Origin: Brachionus manjavacas
Lineage: Eukaryota; Rotifera; Eurotatoria; Ploima; Brachionidae
Direction of reading: 5' to 3'
Assembly: GCA_019054805.1 (NCBI GenBank)
Contig: JAHQIY010000004.1
Coordinates: forward strand, 5,208,001-5,272,000
Length of the DNA stretch: 64,000 bases
The first letter of the stretch is position 1. Each line of letters begins with the position of its first letter. The notes beneath the pieces are model-generated. The model searched no databases, had not been told where the DNA came from, and was given only the letters and a program-made list of their open reading frames with translations. Shown here piece after piece: positions 11,427 through 24,282 of the stretch. The translations under genes and the position numbers were made by a program.

Positions 11427-14400
11427 AATTCGAAACTAACGAAATCTATTTTCTTACAAAATTATCTGCTATTAAAAATTTATTTTTTTCATTCATCTAT
11501 TACTTCATTCTAGTCTTGAATGTTTAAAAATCTAAATTTTAAATAAATTCTTTTCAAATCGTTTGTTCTGGCAATTTATGATTTTTTTCATTAGTTAATT
11601 TAATATTAACAATTTTAAATGATTTGAATTAATTGTGTATTTAAGTGAATGATATTTGATAAATAAGTGTCTAACAGACCCAGTGCAACACCTATGCATG
11701 TGCTTGGTAAGCTAGCTAAACATAATAGAATTTCCGCAGCATGAAATAAATCTCGGCTTTGTCTAAGAAATTTCATACAGCATTATGAAATGAACCACAC
11801 TCTAAAAGAAAATATAAAATTATAGAAAATATTTAATGAAGATTTTAGAACATGAAAACTTATAGATACGGAAGAGAAGCTATTGAACCAGAGCATTTAA
11901 GCTTGAAATTAAATCCTAGTTTAGCATACTATGCTAAAATCTTTTTTTAATTGACTTTTTGGAAGCTTTTTAGAAAAGAAAAATTTTGGAAAATTAAAGA
12001 TGTTTCGCCAATTCCAAAGGATGTTGATTTTGGCTAGATTACCAATTTTTTCTCGCGATTAGCAGCTCTGATTTACATGAAAAATTAAATCCGAAAATAT
12101 TTTAATAATGCTGAAATTCGGGCTTTATTGATTAGAATAAATAAGATTTCTTGTATTGATATGACGATTTAGCTTAAAGCTTGACAAGAATAATTAATAT
12201 TTTTTTCAGATTCCTTTTATGCTTTTTGGAAAAGTTTTATTAAAATGAAATGGAAATGAATTGATTTGGAAATTAGAAAAAAAAATAAGTAAAATTCTTA
12301 ATTTGATAATTAAGAAACATAAACAACTTTAGAAATTTATGTTTCATTTGAGTTTCTTCCATTTCAATTACTGATTAGCGGAAAAGATTCAACTTAAGGA
12401 CACAATAGGAGCGCATTTAAGCCAAGCTCTTAAGAGTTCCTTTAACTTTTGTACACAATTTAAGCTAAACATTTAAATGAAAAAATTTAAATATCAAAAA
12501 TTTAAATTAAGCTAAATCGGGAGGAGGGCATAATTTTATTGATTTTGTTATTCGGTGTTTTTAAAAACTATATTTTCAATTCAAAAAAATACAACAACAA
12601 CAAAAATTATTAAACAATTTCTTTCTTGAATAAGTTCATTAGTTTAAGTTTTTATTGATTTCTAATAAATTCAAGTTCCGGCATTTCCGCTTGAAACAAT
12701 TAAAAAAAATCCTCTCTTTTAATTCTGGGATCACACGCAAAGATTTAATGTTTTTTTTGCTGTGACTTTTTTTTAACAAAATATCGGAAATCAAAGAAAT
12801 ATAATTTTCCATTTTTTAAACAGTTAAGCCATCTAAATATTACCACTAATGGAAATAAAAAAACAGTAAAAATCTGAATTCAATAAAATATTTTTTTTTA
12901 AAGCTTAATGTGTGGCTTAAGTGAAAAAATTCAATCTAGTTTTCCCAGAACAGACTTCGATCGAAAGACTTTCAAACTGGATTGGAATTTAAATGAGAAA
13001 GAGTGAACTAGATTGATGGGTTTTGCTTTAAATTAAGCTGCTGAGTAGCGATTAATTTATACCGGATTAAATATTTGATAATTTTTAAATTGCTTAATAA
13101 AAAATTCGCTTTTAATTTTTTAATTTTAGCGCAATGTGAATCTATTTACAAATATTTGGTCTTTTCGAATTTTTTTTTGATATCAGATTAATCTTAAAAA
13201 ATTCAAGCCAAATTGAAAACAAAATCCATTCTTGAAGCTATTAAGTAATTGAGAAAATTTTTGATAAATAATTGAAATAAAATAAAAAGTATTTTCATTT
13301 GCATCAATTTTCCAACAACTGAAACGTTTAGTTGTCGAAAGCTTTGTTTGGAAAATTTTCTTAAATCAAGATATCCGGCTCATGTAAAATATTTTACGCT
13401 TAGCCAAAAAATATTACGTCTTTGAATATTTAAGAATTTTCAAAATCGCAAAAAATTACATTTCCTTATTTAACAGGGCACGAAAATTAAAATAACATTT
13501 GTCAATAATTAATCAACATGGCCTCTTAGAGTGATCGGAGCGCAGATTGTATGCTAGGTTTCCAACATTATATAATTGAAGATTATTAGATTCTCTTGAA
13601 TGAATTTCCATCTGGTTGATTTTTTAAAATATGCTCAATGATTAAGCTGAAGAAAAAAAATTATGCTAAGAGTTTACATTCGGAAATTAGATACTTCTAC
13701 ATTCTGATATGCTATTATTGCTTCTTAATAGTTTTTCTGTAAATTTAAGTATTTTTAAAATATTTTTTTTTCGCATAAATATGATTAATTTCTTAAATAC
13801 TTAGCGAAATCGATCGAATTTTAATAGTATGAAAAAAATTTTCAAATTTTTTAATTCGATTTATCAAGGTTTACAATGTTTGTCAAAATCTAGATAGTTT
13901 ATATTCTCTACGCTCTTGTTCCGTATTCTCAGTACTAATTAAATTCTTTTATATTTTGTTCGAGTTAATGCATCATTACCCAAGCCAAAAATATTCTCAG
14001 CCTCAATTTAAAATTAAAAATTAAACTAATGTTTTACCTTTTTCTCCAAAGATGTGTTAAGCAAAATTAATAGCTTATAGAAGAAGAAAAAAAAACAATT
14101 TTAGAGTTTCATCAGCATGTCTTTCCTTCTCAGTCGAAATATTAACTACTGAGTTTGCACGATATTGATTTTCAGCATTACAATATTTTATTAGAATTTT
14201 TTCTAATTAACAAAGAGTATGTAAAACTTAACTATTTAATATAAACAAAAACTTATCTAAATACTTGACAGAAAAAAATTGATTAATTTAAAATATCAAA
14301 TTTGAATAAAATTATACGAATTATTGAAATCACTATTTTTTTGAGAATGACTTGCAAAAAGTTTTAAACCTAGAAAAGTAATTTAAGTTCAAAAAAACTA

Positions 14401-17400
14401 AAGGTTTATTCCTTGATAAGATGTTATTTTTCTTCTAGCTATCTGCCTGAAAAATTAATTAATTTTTATTTTGAAAAACTTAATCGAAGCTTTAAATTTT
14501 TTGTTCAAACAGATTTTTTAAACATTTATTCTAGAGTTTATTTTATTGATTTTTTAAATGATTTTTAATTACTTCTTTAATAGTTTAATGGCCTTTTTTC
14601 TTTCCAGAACTATAGCAAATTCCTAAATTTTCTGATATTGGTATCATACCAATTAACTCTAGATCTCAATTCGTTAATTATATAACTGTCTGAAACAATT
14701 CTCGGTTAATTAAATTAGGAAAAAAACGTCACTCGATTTTAAGACACATTCAAAATTTTAAGCTACGGAATCTCTTGGAGATTTTGTGTTTTAAATAGAC
14801 CCTATTGATCTGAATTAAATTGTGTTCAAAAAGAAAATTTTATGTTGATTATCTTTGTTTGAAATGATCAAAATTTGATTATTTATATCTCAAATTTTTG
14901 ACAATCAGTTATCTAGATCAGAATTCTTTTTATTTAGAGGCCTAACTTTGAGCCAGATGAATTAGATTGATTAAAACAAGCATGCAAAACAAGTAAAAAT
15001 ATTTTTTTAAATTCTAATTAGACAATTTAATGCAAGATGCTTTTTATTTGATTAAAAAATTCAAATTTAACTTATGTTACTAAACAAAAATTGATCATTC
15101 AATTTAAATTGACTAAACTAAGCAAAAATTTGGCGATTAATAGAATATTTACGAATTTCAATAAATCATAAGCTCTAATAAATCAATATATTTTTTCTAC
15201 TAAATCATGACACAACAAGGAAAATCATTATAGAATCAAGAACTAAACATAACTCGAACAGCGCGTTTTTTTTAAACCTCTATAAATATCTTATCTGCAT
15301 AAGCAATAATTTATGTGGAACAAAAGTGTAAATAAGTATAAATGAAAACTCATCGGATTCTAGTCTGTTTGAATGTAGGCTGGAATCAAGACTAAAGCGA
15401 TTTGGTAAAATTATTTGGTTTTGTTCCATAAAATGTTCGTTGAAGTTTAAGAATTCGAAAATAGATTTTGGTGAAAGTTTGTGATTCAGAAAATGTTGAT
15501 TAGCAAACTTAAACAGATTTTGGGTTTTAAAGGAGATAAAGTGATAATACAGATTTTCTACGAATGTTTTATCTCACTAAAAATTATCTTTATCTTCGTT
15601 TATAAAAAAGTATCTGGAAAATTCAGGAAATAGTTCCATTCAACCTATTGAAAATATAAACAAATTCTACAATTTTTCTCTGCTGTTTTTCTGCATATCT
15701 ATAAAATAAAAATTGATTATTTAAAATAAATTTAAATTCATCAATAAAACCAAGTTTAAAAAATACGATCTATTAATTATTTCTGCTAGTGTTTTATCAT
15801 ATAAAATTTTTTTAATATTTTATAAGCGCATTTTTTCAATAATGCCTTTAAGCTCTGAATTACGTAAATATTTCGGAAAATAAAAAATAAAGATGAGAAC
15901 AATTATAGATGGAATAAAATAAATTTACTCTTCGATTTGAAAATTGGCTTTTGACAATAATTGATTTTTGTTATTGAAATTTAAATAAAGTAGCGCTAAC
16001 TATTATACCACAATTATTTGTCGCTTCCGTTTTCCTGCTCGTGTTCATGTCATTCTTAATTGGATTTCTTGCTTATTCTTTTAAAAAATTTTAAACAAGT
16101 TTAAAAAAAATGAAAAAAAAATATAATTCTATTATTTATTTAATTTAATGAAATAATATTGAAAAATTCAAAAAATCAAAAAATAATTTTTATTGCCTAA
16201 ATCAAATTTCTATTTTATACTAAAATATTGCTTAAAAATCACCAATAAATTAAACGACAATCAACAACCAACTCCAAAGTGATTCTTCTATAGTTATTAA
16301 ATTATGATCTAATACCAATGTATCATGGAAAGTATTATTTTAATAAAATTAATTTTTATTTTTTTAAAAAAGGTCAAAATTCTATTATTTACATCCCAAA
16401 TTAAATTAGAATCCTTAAAAAATATTTATCAGAATAATAATTATTATTAAGTCAGTTATATCATATTTTTTTTATTAAAAATTAGAGGAAAAAAAATATC
16501 GTGACTTTAAAGTGCATAGAAAAAATCAAATCGAGAGTAAAAATAATTTGAACAAACAAAATAATCTTTTTCTAATCTAAAACACATCAAATAATCTTCC
16601 AAAATTTAATAATGTGTCCAATTATTAAATCTGGGAAAGCAATAACAACAAAAAAACTTAAATATAATATAATCTTCTGGTAAAAAAATGCAATATTGAA
16701 TTCATTCTTTAAATCAATAAAATCAAAATTGCATTGATTAGTCTATTCTTAAATATTTTAAAGTAAATGAAATTCATTTTTTAAATTGAATAAGCATAAG
16801 GGTTTCTAAAGTTTTATGAATTCTAAGAGTTTTCAGATTTAAAGCTTTGAAAAAAAAACATCTTAAAATCTAATTGGGGTTTTTATCTTAGTGTTTTGAA
16901 TTCTTTAAACTCTTCGATTGTTTCAAGGCATGAGGTAATCTCACGAGCACTCTAGGCGTATATTTCTCCGGAAGTAGCAAACAGTTTTAAACAATTTAAA
17001 TCTATTTATTTTATCTCTTCAAGTTCTTATTCCTGATAACTTTATTCGGTCTAAAGAGAAAAATTCACAAATTAATGAAACAAAAATTAAATGAAAAACT
17101 GATACAAATTTGGGCACCAGAAATAAAGTTTCTTCTTGGAAATGGATCAAGAATTATTAAATTATTATTTCTTTCTATAAATAGAAGGCGAATTATTTAA
17201 AAAATTCACATATAAAGAATTTTATCTATAATTATAATTCTTTATTTTCGTGTTAGCACTGCTATTACGAAACAAAATTTCAAATAATCGAGCCCCCTAA
17301 ACAATATAGAAAGCAATTATTAAACAATTTTGGGAAAGCTTTCTTTATTGAAAATTTGTTCTTATTAGCAACCAGTTTAGTTTCCAGTTTTTGTTTTTGA

Positions 17401-19035
17401 TGCAAATGTTTTGAAATAGAAATTGAAACATAAAATGCCTCGTGGCTATGAAAATAATATTTGCTGAAATTATTTGTTTCTTTATTTAACTTGAAGAAAT
17501 TAATCATTTAAACAAGAAATTTGGAATAATTTGTCTTCATGTATGTTTAAATTGGGGGTATCCTTAAGAAAAAAAATTGCTAAAATATAATTTAGCCACT
17601 TAATTATTAGATATCAGGTGACAACAAAAAAAAAACATTAATCTCTAATCTAAAAAGTATCAGTATTAATACATATTCTATGATGTCAATTATTTGATTT
17701 TATTTTACGATGGAAAGTACTGAATATTTAAATTGTCAATATCATTCAAAAGCCACTATGCCTAATTATATCTTATAGAGAATTTTTTAGACCCAAAATC
17801 AATTAATGTGTCACATAAGACCTTAATTTTTTTAATAATTAAAAGATTAAAAAGCAATCAAAATCTTCTTCTAAAAACTTAAAACGTGTCGATGGCATTT
17901 TGGCATCGAAATTTTCTGATTTTAATGTTAAAAAATTAACTTAAACAATTTCTTTTATTCACATAAATAAAGAATTAAACAACAAATTTGCTTCAATTTA
18001 AACAAAAAATTAATGACGTAACTGATCGTGTGACTAAAACGACTTTTTAAAAAAAAAGAATTTTTTTTAAAATTATTAAGTAGTGATAGTTTAAAATTTT
18101 AATTTTAAGTTCTGAATAATGTAAAATCAGAAATTTATTTAGCAGGATACAAAATGGCAGCAGCGTGCAACAATTTTTGTTGGAAAAATTTTGAAAATCT
18201 GCAAATCCTATTTTCATCAAAAAATTTACGGAATTAAAAATTATTCTTCTATTTATATCTTATACTGCACAGTTTTTTGTACAATCAGCAGAGATTTATT
18301 TCGAATGATGTAACAAAAATTGCTAAAATTAACACAACCGACGTTACTTGTTAAATTTTTACTTTGTTTTCTTTTAAATATTTTTTTTGTTCCGTTTTTT
18401 TATTCAGATATCAAAATATTAGGATAAACTTAAAGACCAAAAATTTAATTTTAATTGATTTCAAGTTTTTGCACAGACAATCAAATAAAAAAGCAAATTT
18501 AAGTAAAAAAATATTTGAAAATTTCTTAAATTAAATCTTGTTTCAGAAATTTTCCAAGAAAATTAAAATCAATTCACAAAAATTTTTAAAAAATTGTGTG
18601 TATTATCGATAAATTATCCTAATGATATAAGGTTTAACTATTTCTGGTATAGATCATAAATAATTCTTAACTGCTGTAAAAAAAAATTCAAAAAAAAATT
18701 TAATCTTTATCTTTAAATCGCATTAACTCAACATTAGGCCGATGAATGTTTTTTCACTTTGATTCGAATTAAATTAAATTTTTTAAATAAATGGTTAAAA
18801 AATGAGAAAATGATTTAAGAAATGTTTTAAAAGCACTTATTTCAATAAGTTAATTATTACACCTCTTGTATTCGTTATTATAACTCTAATAGTCTACAAC
18901 ATTCTTCGTTTAAATTTAAATTTAAATTTAAATAAAATACATTTTATTGTACTTAACGTCACTTAATATTTTTTTTAACAAAAATGAAACGTTGAAAAAA
19001 TATTAATCAGAACAATATTTGACTAATTATCTTAA
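11427..19035. other. AT-rich gene desert
   Basis: 7.6 kb without a protein-coding exon, RNA gene or transposon terminus I can support. Short open frames here (for example 17280-17507 minus) are Lys/Asn/Phe-rich and look random. Regulatory sequence of the receptor may lie just upstream of 11426 but no specific site is visible. Confidence 0.5.
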
Positions 19036-19419
19036 CACTGGAAGATCCGAGAAGTTAAAAAAAGCTTCTTTTTTAAATAACTTTGAAAAAGGAGGTAAGA
19101 TTTTTTTGGACATCTTAATTAAATTTAATTTATGTAATTAAATTAAAATTCAGAATTAGTTCAAATTGTTCCAAAATTACTGACTCAAAAGTAGAATTAA
19201 CTGCAAAAGAATATAAAATGCTTGATAAGTCAAAAAAACTTCTCGGGTCTTAATGTTGATTTTTTTAAAAGCTTTTTATTAAGTGATAAAACTAGTTCTT
19301 TACAAAATATAAATTAAATTTTCAAAAATTTAGGAAAAAAAATTTGGGAAATTTTCGTTTGGTTTACATTTAGTATAATGGTCCAAAGAAGTCTAAAAAA
19401 TCTTTCGGATTTTCTAGTG
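19036..19419. mobile_element. piggyBac-like MITE, 384 bp, TTAA target duplication
   Basis: Flanked by TTAA at 19032-19035 and 19420-19423. Left terminus CACTGGAAGATCCGAGAAG, right terminus (inverted) CACTAGAAAATCCGAAAGA. An additional right-end-like copy, ACTTCTCGGGTCTTAATGTT, sits inside at about 19235-19256, so the element has two right ends. No ORF; non-autonomous. Confidence 0.7.
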
Positions 19420-19423
19420 TTAA

Positions 19424-20930
19424 TAACTCTTCCAACAAGCAAAAAAAAAAATTGAATTTTTAAACTTGTTATTTTTAAAGGTGAATTAATTTTTACGAAA
19501 AAAATTAAGTCTTTGAGTTTATTTTGAAGAAAATTTAAACGTTGACTTTTGGCAAACAAATTACTAATTTGATATCAAAAAATTTTTTTATTCAAAAAAA
19601 AACTATATTCTTATGAAAAATAAAAAAGCTGGCGATTCTTATCTGGCATAAATCATCTATTTAATTTTAAGGAAATACACTTAATTAATAAGGCTTTCCG
19701 TTTAATCTGTTAAAAAATGACAAAGTTCTAGAAAAATTTCAATCTAAAATTCAATATTTAAAAAATGGATAATTAGCTTTTTTTCTTAAATGACTTGAAT
19801 CAAATTTTATTCAATCATTCTTAAGAAAAAAAGGAAATGTCTGAAATTATTAGCGAATTCTTGTTTTGGATTTTATTTTGATTCCTTTTTGGAATCTATC
19901 TAATAAATGGTACAATATAAAATGTGAAATGTTTTTTTTTTGTATATTTTAAACATTAACTTAACTTAATTTTCTATTAATTAAAATAAATACTACTAAT
20001 TCGAGATAAATGTAAAATATTAAAAAATCGATTCATTTCAAACAACTATTAACTCGTCGACTCGTATGGTAAAGCAAAAATTATAAAAATTAAATTAAAC
20101 TAGTTTTGATCTTTTTTCTTTTTTGTTAATCAAAAATCTGATTTTAATTGGTGTGAAAAATTTTACAAATCTTAAACATAAAGAGTTAAATTGAAATTAA
20201 TAACGCAGACATAATAATTTTCAATCTATTTAGAATAAAGATTAAAAAAAAACCTAATAAGCAATATTTTAAAAATTATTGCATGTTAATTTAAATTTTC
20301 CTAATTATACATTTTCTAAATTAGAAATGTTTTCTTTGAGAAAGTATAATTAAATTTCTTTATTTTTAAAAATTATTGAAATAATACAATATTAAGTAAT
20401 TGTTTTCCTTAAATTGTTAGCAGCATTTTTCGATTTTTCTTCCAAAATAATTTGATAGTCTTCTGGTTTTATTGTATAATACCTAACTACTATTTTAAAA
20501 TAAAAAACGGCGTTCTAATAAGGCAAGCGAAAAAAATTGAAAGCTTTATTTTCAGCTAAAACATAAACCAAAAACTATTTTGATTCTATTTTAAGAAACA
20601 AACTTTATATTAATTGTTTGAATGCAATTCTTTATATATTAAGAAAAATTAACAAGAAAAATCAGTTTAACTTTATAAACGAGATTTTTTTTCTTGTAGG
20701 GAATGTTTTAAAATATCTTAAATTTATAAACTAAAAATTACCTGAACCTATCTAAGTCGAAAATTATTCGTTAACTTTTATTAAACTAAATTTAAACATT
20801 TTCGAGAAAAATTGTTTGAAAAATTTTAGTTCGTAAACAATTTAATAGTAAAATGTTTTCAAAATTTAAAATACTTTAAATTGATAAAATTAATAAAAAA
20901 AATTTTAATTTAAACATATTTATTTCATAA
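19424..20930. other. Intergenic, no gene seen
   Basis: AT-rich sequence without recognisable coding or repeat structure; includes the presumed 3' UTR of the CAP-Gly gene. Confidence 0.5.
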
Positions 20931-21803
20931 TTAAGCAGTTCCAATATAATTTTTTCTTGATAAATTAAAACTTTCAAATGCATTATTTAGATCTGTATTC
21001 TTGGGCAAATGGACATTTTTGTAAGACCAATTGACTGAAGTATACAATTCCATTTCTTTTTTGGGCATAAATGTTCTTTGAATTGAAGATTGAGACTGAA
21101 AATTGTTTGAATTCTTTGAATCACCTTCTGACGCTGAACTAGACAAATAAAAAAAATGAACTACATTTTAATTTTAATTTTAGAAAAACGTCACCTTTTT
21201 GGACAATAAACTAAATAATTATTTTTATTAAATCTGGGTTGATTGGCGAAAATGTTATCATATGATAGGCCAAAGCATGATTTGGCTCTATGCAAATAAT
21301 TTTCAGTAATTGAATTTACTTTTTCTTCAGGACAAGTACCTTTAAGAATTTTTTTAACTCTAAAAAAGCTGACTTAAAGTTACAATTTTACTCCTGAATA
21401 ATAATTCATCACATTCTGATTTTAAAGATTTGTGTAAGGTACATTTGCTTTTTAAAAATTTAAATTAAATAATAAAAAGATTAAATCTGACAGTGTTTAC
21501 CGTTTTCTTTTCAAATGAGGAACAAGTCTAATCTCATCGGCATTTAAAAACAAACCAAGTTTATCTGCGCACTTAAAATAAACTCTTCCCAAAATTCGTC
21601 CATCACAGTATCCAACTTATTAATATTTAAATCAATTCTAATTAAGATCAACTATACAAACTTGGTTCATCGGCCTCAATTCCAATGAATACACCTTTTT
21701 TGCCATTAACGCCCCCCTTATATCGAACTGTTCCGCTACAAATCTTTTCGTTTTTCATAAACTGGACTCTGAGTCCTAATGTAATCGAATCGTAATTAAC
21801 CAT
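20931..21803 (-). CDS. Small CAP-Gly domain protein, five exons
   Basis: Exons on the minus strand: 21803-21662, 21615-21501, 21447-21392, 21357-21195 and 21138-20931. All junctions are GT-AG, the total is 684 nt with no internal stop, giving 227 residues; introns are 46, 53, 34 and 56 nt. Exons 1 and 2 encode one CAP-Gly domain: LGLRVQF, GTVRYKG, GVFIGIEADEPIG, then DGRILGRVYFKC and GLFLNADEIR. CAP-Gly domains bind EEY/F tails of tubulin and EB proteins, so a microtubule or centrosome/cilium role is likely by family. The usual GKNDG loop is replaced by GYCDG, which may weaken binding. The rest (residues ~90-227) is Ser/Lys/Asn-rich and unrecognised. ATG at 21803 is the first in frame and lies seven bases after a possible acceptor, so a 5' UTR intron is possible. 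Confidence 0.85.
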
Positions 21804-22322
21804 TTTAGGTCTAAAATGAAATTTTTTTAAAAAAGACGTAATTTTTTGAGAGTTAAAATCAGTTGTTAAGGTAACATAATCATTGTTCTAAGCAATTTTA
21901 AGGTAACTTAATTACGCCGAATAAAAACTTAAATCCATAATCAATAATCAAAATTTGAATTTAAAATTTAAAAAATTTATAGTGGATTTTTCTTAGTTTT
22001 TTCATTAGATTTATCTATTTATATCTAGGACTGAAAGCTCCATTTAGATTACTATTTTATTTTCTGGCAAATAAAGCCTATTGAAAGTTAAGGAAAAAAT
22101 ACAGGGGCTGATCAACTTCATGACCAGCCGGTCCTATATTTTATCGAAAAAAAATCACCATTTATTTGAATATTATTTGAGATTATTTTATTTGAGAAAA
22201 AAAAAATTAATTCTATTTACAATATTTTTTTTTAAAGTCATGTTTAGAAAAAATTTAACTGGTCATAATATTTAATTTGATTTTTGAAAAAAAAAAAAAA
22301 AAAACATACAATTTTAACCAAA
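21804..22322. other. Short intergenic spacer
   Basis: Separates two minus-strand genes. Contains an A18 tract near 22288-22305 and an imperfect GCTGATCA...TGACCAGC inverted repeat around 22108-22129; no coding exon recognised. Confidence 0.4.
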
Positions 22323-22800
22323 TTAACTTTTGATTTTACTTCTTAAATTATATTTACCTATATTACCATTTTTCGAAATTTTATTTATGGGATTATCAAT
22401 GAAAGAAGACCACTCAGTTTGTGTCGAGACTTCATTAACTAAACGCTTTGAAATAAATTTACGATTTGACTCTTTTTTTATTTCCTGTTTTTTACGCCTA
22501 CTATTGTAATTAAAATTGGAAGCATCTGTCTGGCTTGATCTTGAATTCTCAATTTCTCGCAAAATTTTCAGGTTTTTTATCCTATTGTAGCTTTAAAAAA
22601 AATCACCTGAATTTAATTTTAAACGAAGCTTATCATTTTTTTGCTTTTGTTCTAGATAATTTATACGGTTATCCAACTTATCCATGTTATGAACACGTAA
22701 CAAATACAGGCATTTCTACGAGAAAATTTTTGTGCTTTTTCTCTGGATTCATGCTCTACTAAACACATATTGTGACGCCACAATACTTCGTCGAAGTATC
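22323..22800 (-). CDS. Small coiled-coil-like protein with two LC8-type motifs (tentative exons)
   Basis: Proposed minus-strand exons 22800-22697, 22643-22607 and 22555-22323, with GT-AG introns of 53 and 51 nt; from the ATG at 22768 this gives 342 nt, about 113 residues, and a clean stop at 22323. The alternative of reading straight through meets in-frame stops, so I prefer the spliced model, but the 37-nt exon is short and the true 5' end may be further upstream. The protein is Lys/Glu/Arg-rich with SSQTD and STQTE, both close to the dynein light chain LC8 binding consensus (T-Q-T/D-E). Its position 0.5 kb upstream of a CAP-Gly gene on the same strand is suggestive of a shared microtubule theme, no more. 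Family not recognised. Confidence 0.4.
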
Positions 22801-24282
22801 CTTGCAATTAAAATTGTATTTTAAATAGATGAAAAATATAAAAGTTATAACAAAAAACTCATAGAAAAGTATTAATTTTAAGAAGATACAAGTTTTTTTC
22901 AAATAAGTAACTAAAGCTATTAAGAATTAAGCTCTTAAACTAAATCAACAATTATGGATTATCGGATCTGTTTTTTGACCAAATATTCTGGATGTTTAAT
23001 TCAATGTTAATTAAGATAAATATGATTTTAAAAGCCATAAAGGCTTTAAAATCATTTAAAATTTATTTGTAATTATTTTATCTTTCCCTCGTCAAAACTT
23101 ATAGTTTTAATAATTTAATTCTTTCAAATTAATTTGATGCTCACAATAAAGAAATAAATTTTTATTTATTAAATAAATTTTTGTTATTCAAGAAAATAAT
23201 TGCAGTTATATATTTTTGCATTTAACACACTTTTTTAAATCTTAAGGTAAACTCTACAAAGTGAATACCATCTAATACAATTTTAAGTGAGTTATTTTTT
23301 GCAGACTTATGAAGAGTTTCTCTTTAGATTTAACATAGAATGTTAAATCCAAAAATATTCAACTGCAATTATTTTTTTTAATAATCAAAAATTTATTTCA
23401 ACATTGCAAGCATCAAAAATTGATTATTAACTTCAAAATGCCATGAAAAGTCTTGTTTAGTTTTAAGAGTTTCTATGAGCTTTTTTTTTTACTTTTTGTA
23501 ATGTTGTAATGCTGATCTGAATCTCACTTATTATATTGATGAGTCATATTTTAAATAAATTATAAATGTCGAAATGTTGAAATCTAATTTTGAAAAATTT
23601 ATTTTATTATTCAAATTTTAAGCATAATAAATAAACGATTGACACAGATCTCAATGAAGAAATACACTTGAAAATATTTGGTACTGTTAACTGAAATGAA
23701 ACCTATCTTTTATTTATTTATGCTTTTGTCTATAGCTTACGTGATAAAGAAGAAAGAGAAATGACAAAGAATCAGTGGCGCAGCCAGACATGGAATACAG
23801 ATATGGCGAACCCATTTGAGACGAGGGGCTAGTTAAGGTAGTATTTCTTTTTTGATAAAGAAAAACTTTTTTCAATTTAAAGTATGAATTTATTTAAAAA
23901 TAAAAGTATTGCATCAATTTTTAATTAATAATTGTATTTTTTAATATAAAGCGAACAAAAAAATATTATGCTATTTAAAATGATTTATCCAAAATTAGTT
24001 CTTCGTTCAAGTGAAGAAAATATTTCAACTATGACTTCAAGATCAATATTTTCAACTTTACCTAACTTTTCTTTGCTCTTTCAATTGTACTTTCAATTTA
24101 ACTAGGTAGTTCTATTCTTCTTTTTCGCTCAATTCTTTGGTTTAATTTTCCAAAATCAACAGCATTTAAAACTGATAGCACTATAAATGTGTGTTCTGAC
24201 CTTTCAACAGAACACAAATTCTTCAACGGCGCCAAGGTAAGAAAAATCGTTTAGAGTAGTTTTATTTCTCAGAAGATCCTAA
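22801..24282. other. Intergenic with possible hAT remnant
   Basis: AT-rich. At 23773 the sequence CAGTGGCGCAGCCAG looks like a hAT terminus; no matching opposite end was found. A degenerate minus-strand frame at about 24000-24235 (with LCSVERSE) may be transposase debris but is too weak to call. Confidence 0.35.
23773..23787 (+). mobile_element. Solo hAT-like terminus
   Basis: CAGTGGCGCAGCCAG, followed by less AT-rich sequence to about 23830. CAGTGGCG-type ends are typical of hAT transposons; the partner end is not visible, so this is a remnant at best. Confidence 0.3.

Noticed and set aside
22081-22275. 64-codon plus-strand frame between two minus-strand genes
   Set aside because: Lys/Phe-rich, TTG start, runs into homopolymers; no motif.
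24000-24235. Possible hAT transposase coding remnant on the minus strand near a hAT-like terminus
   Set aside because: Only a weak VERSE-like block and a stop within 45 codons; no dimerisation-domain pattern.
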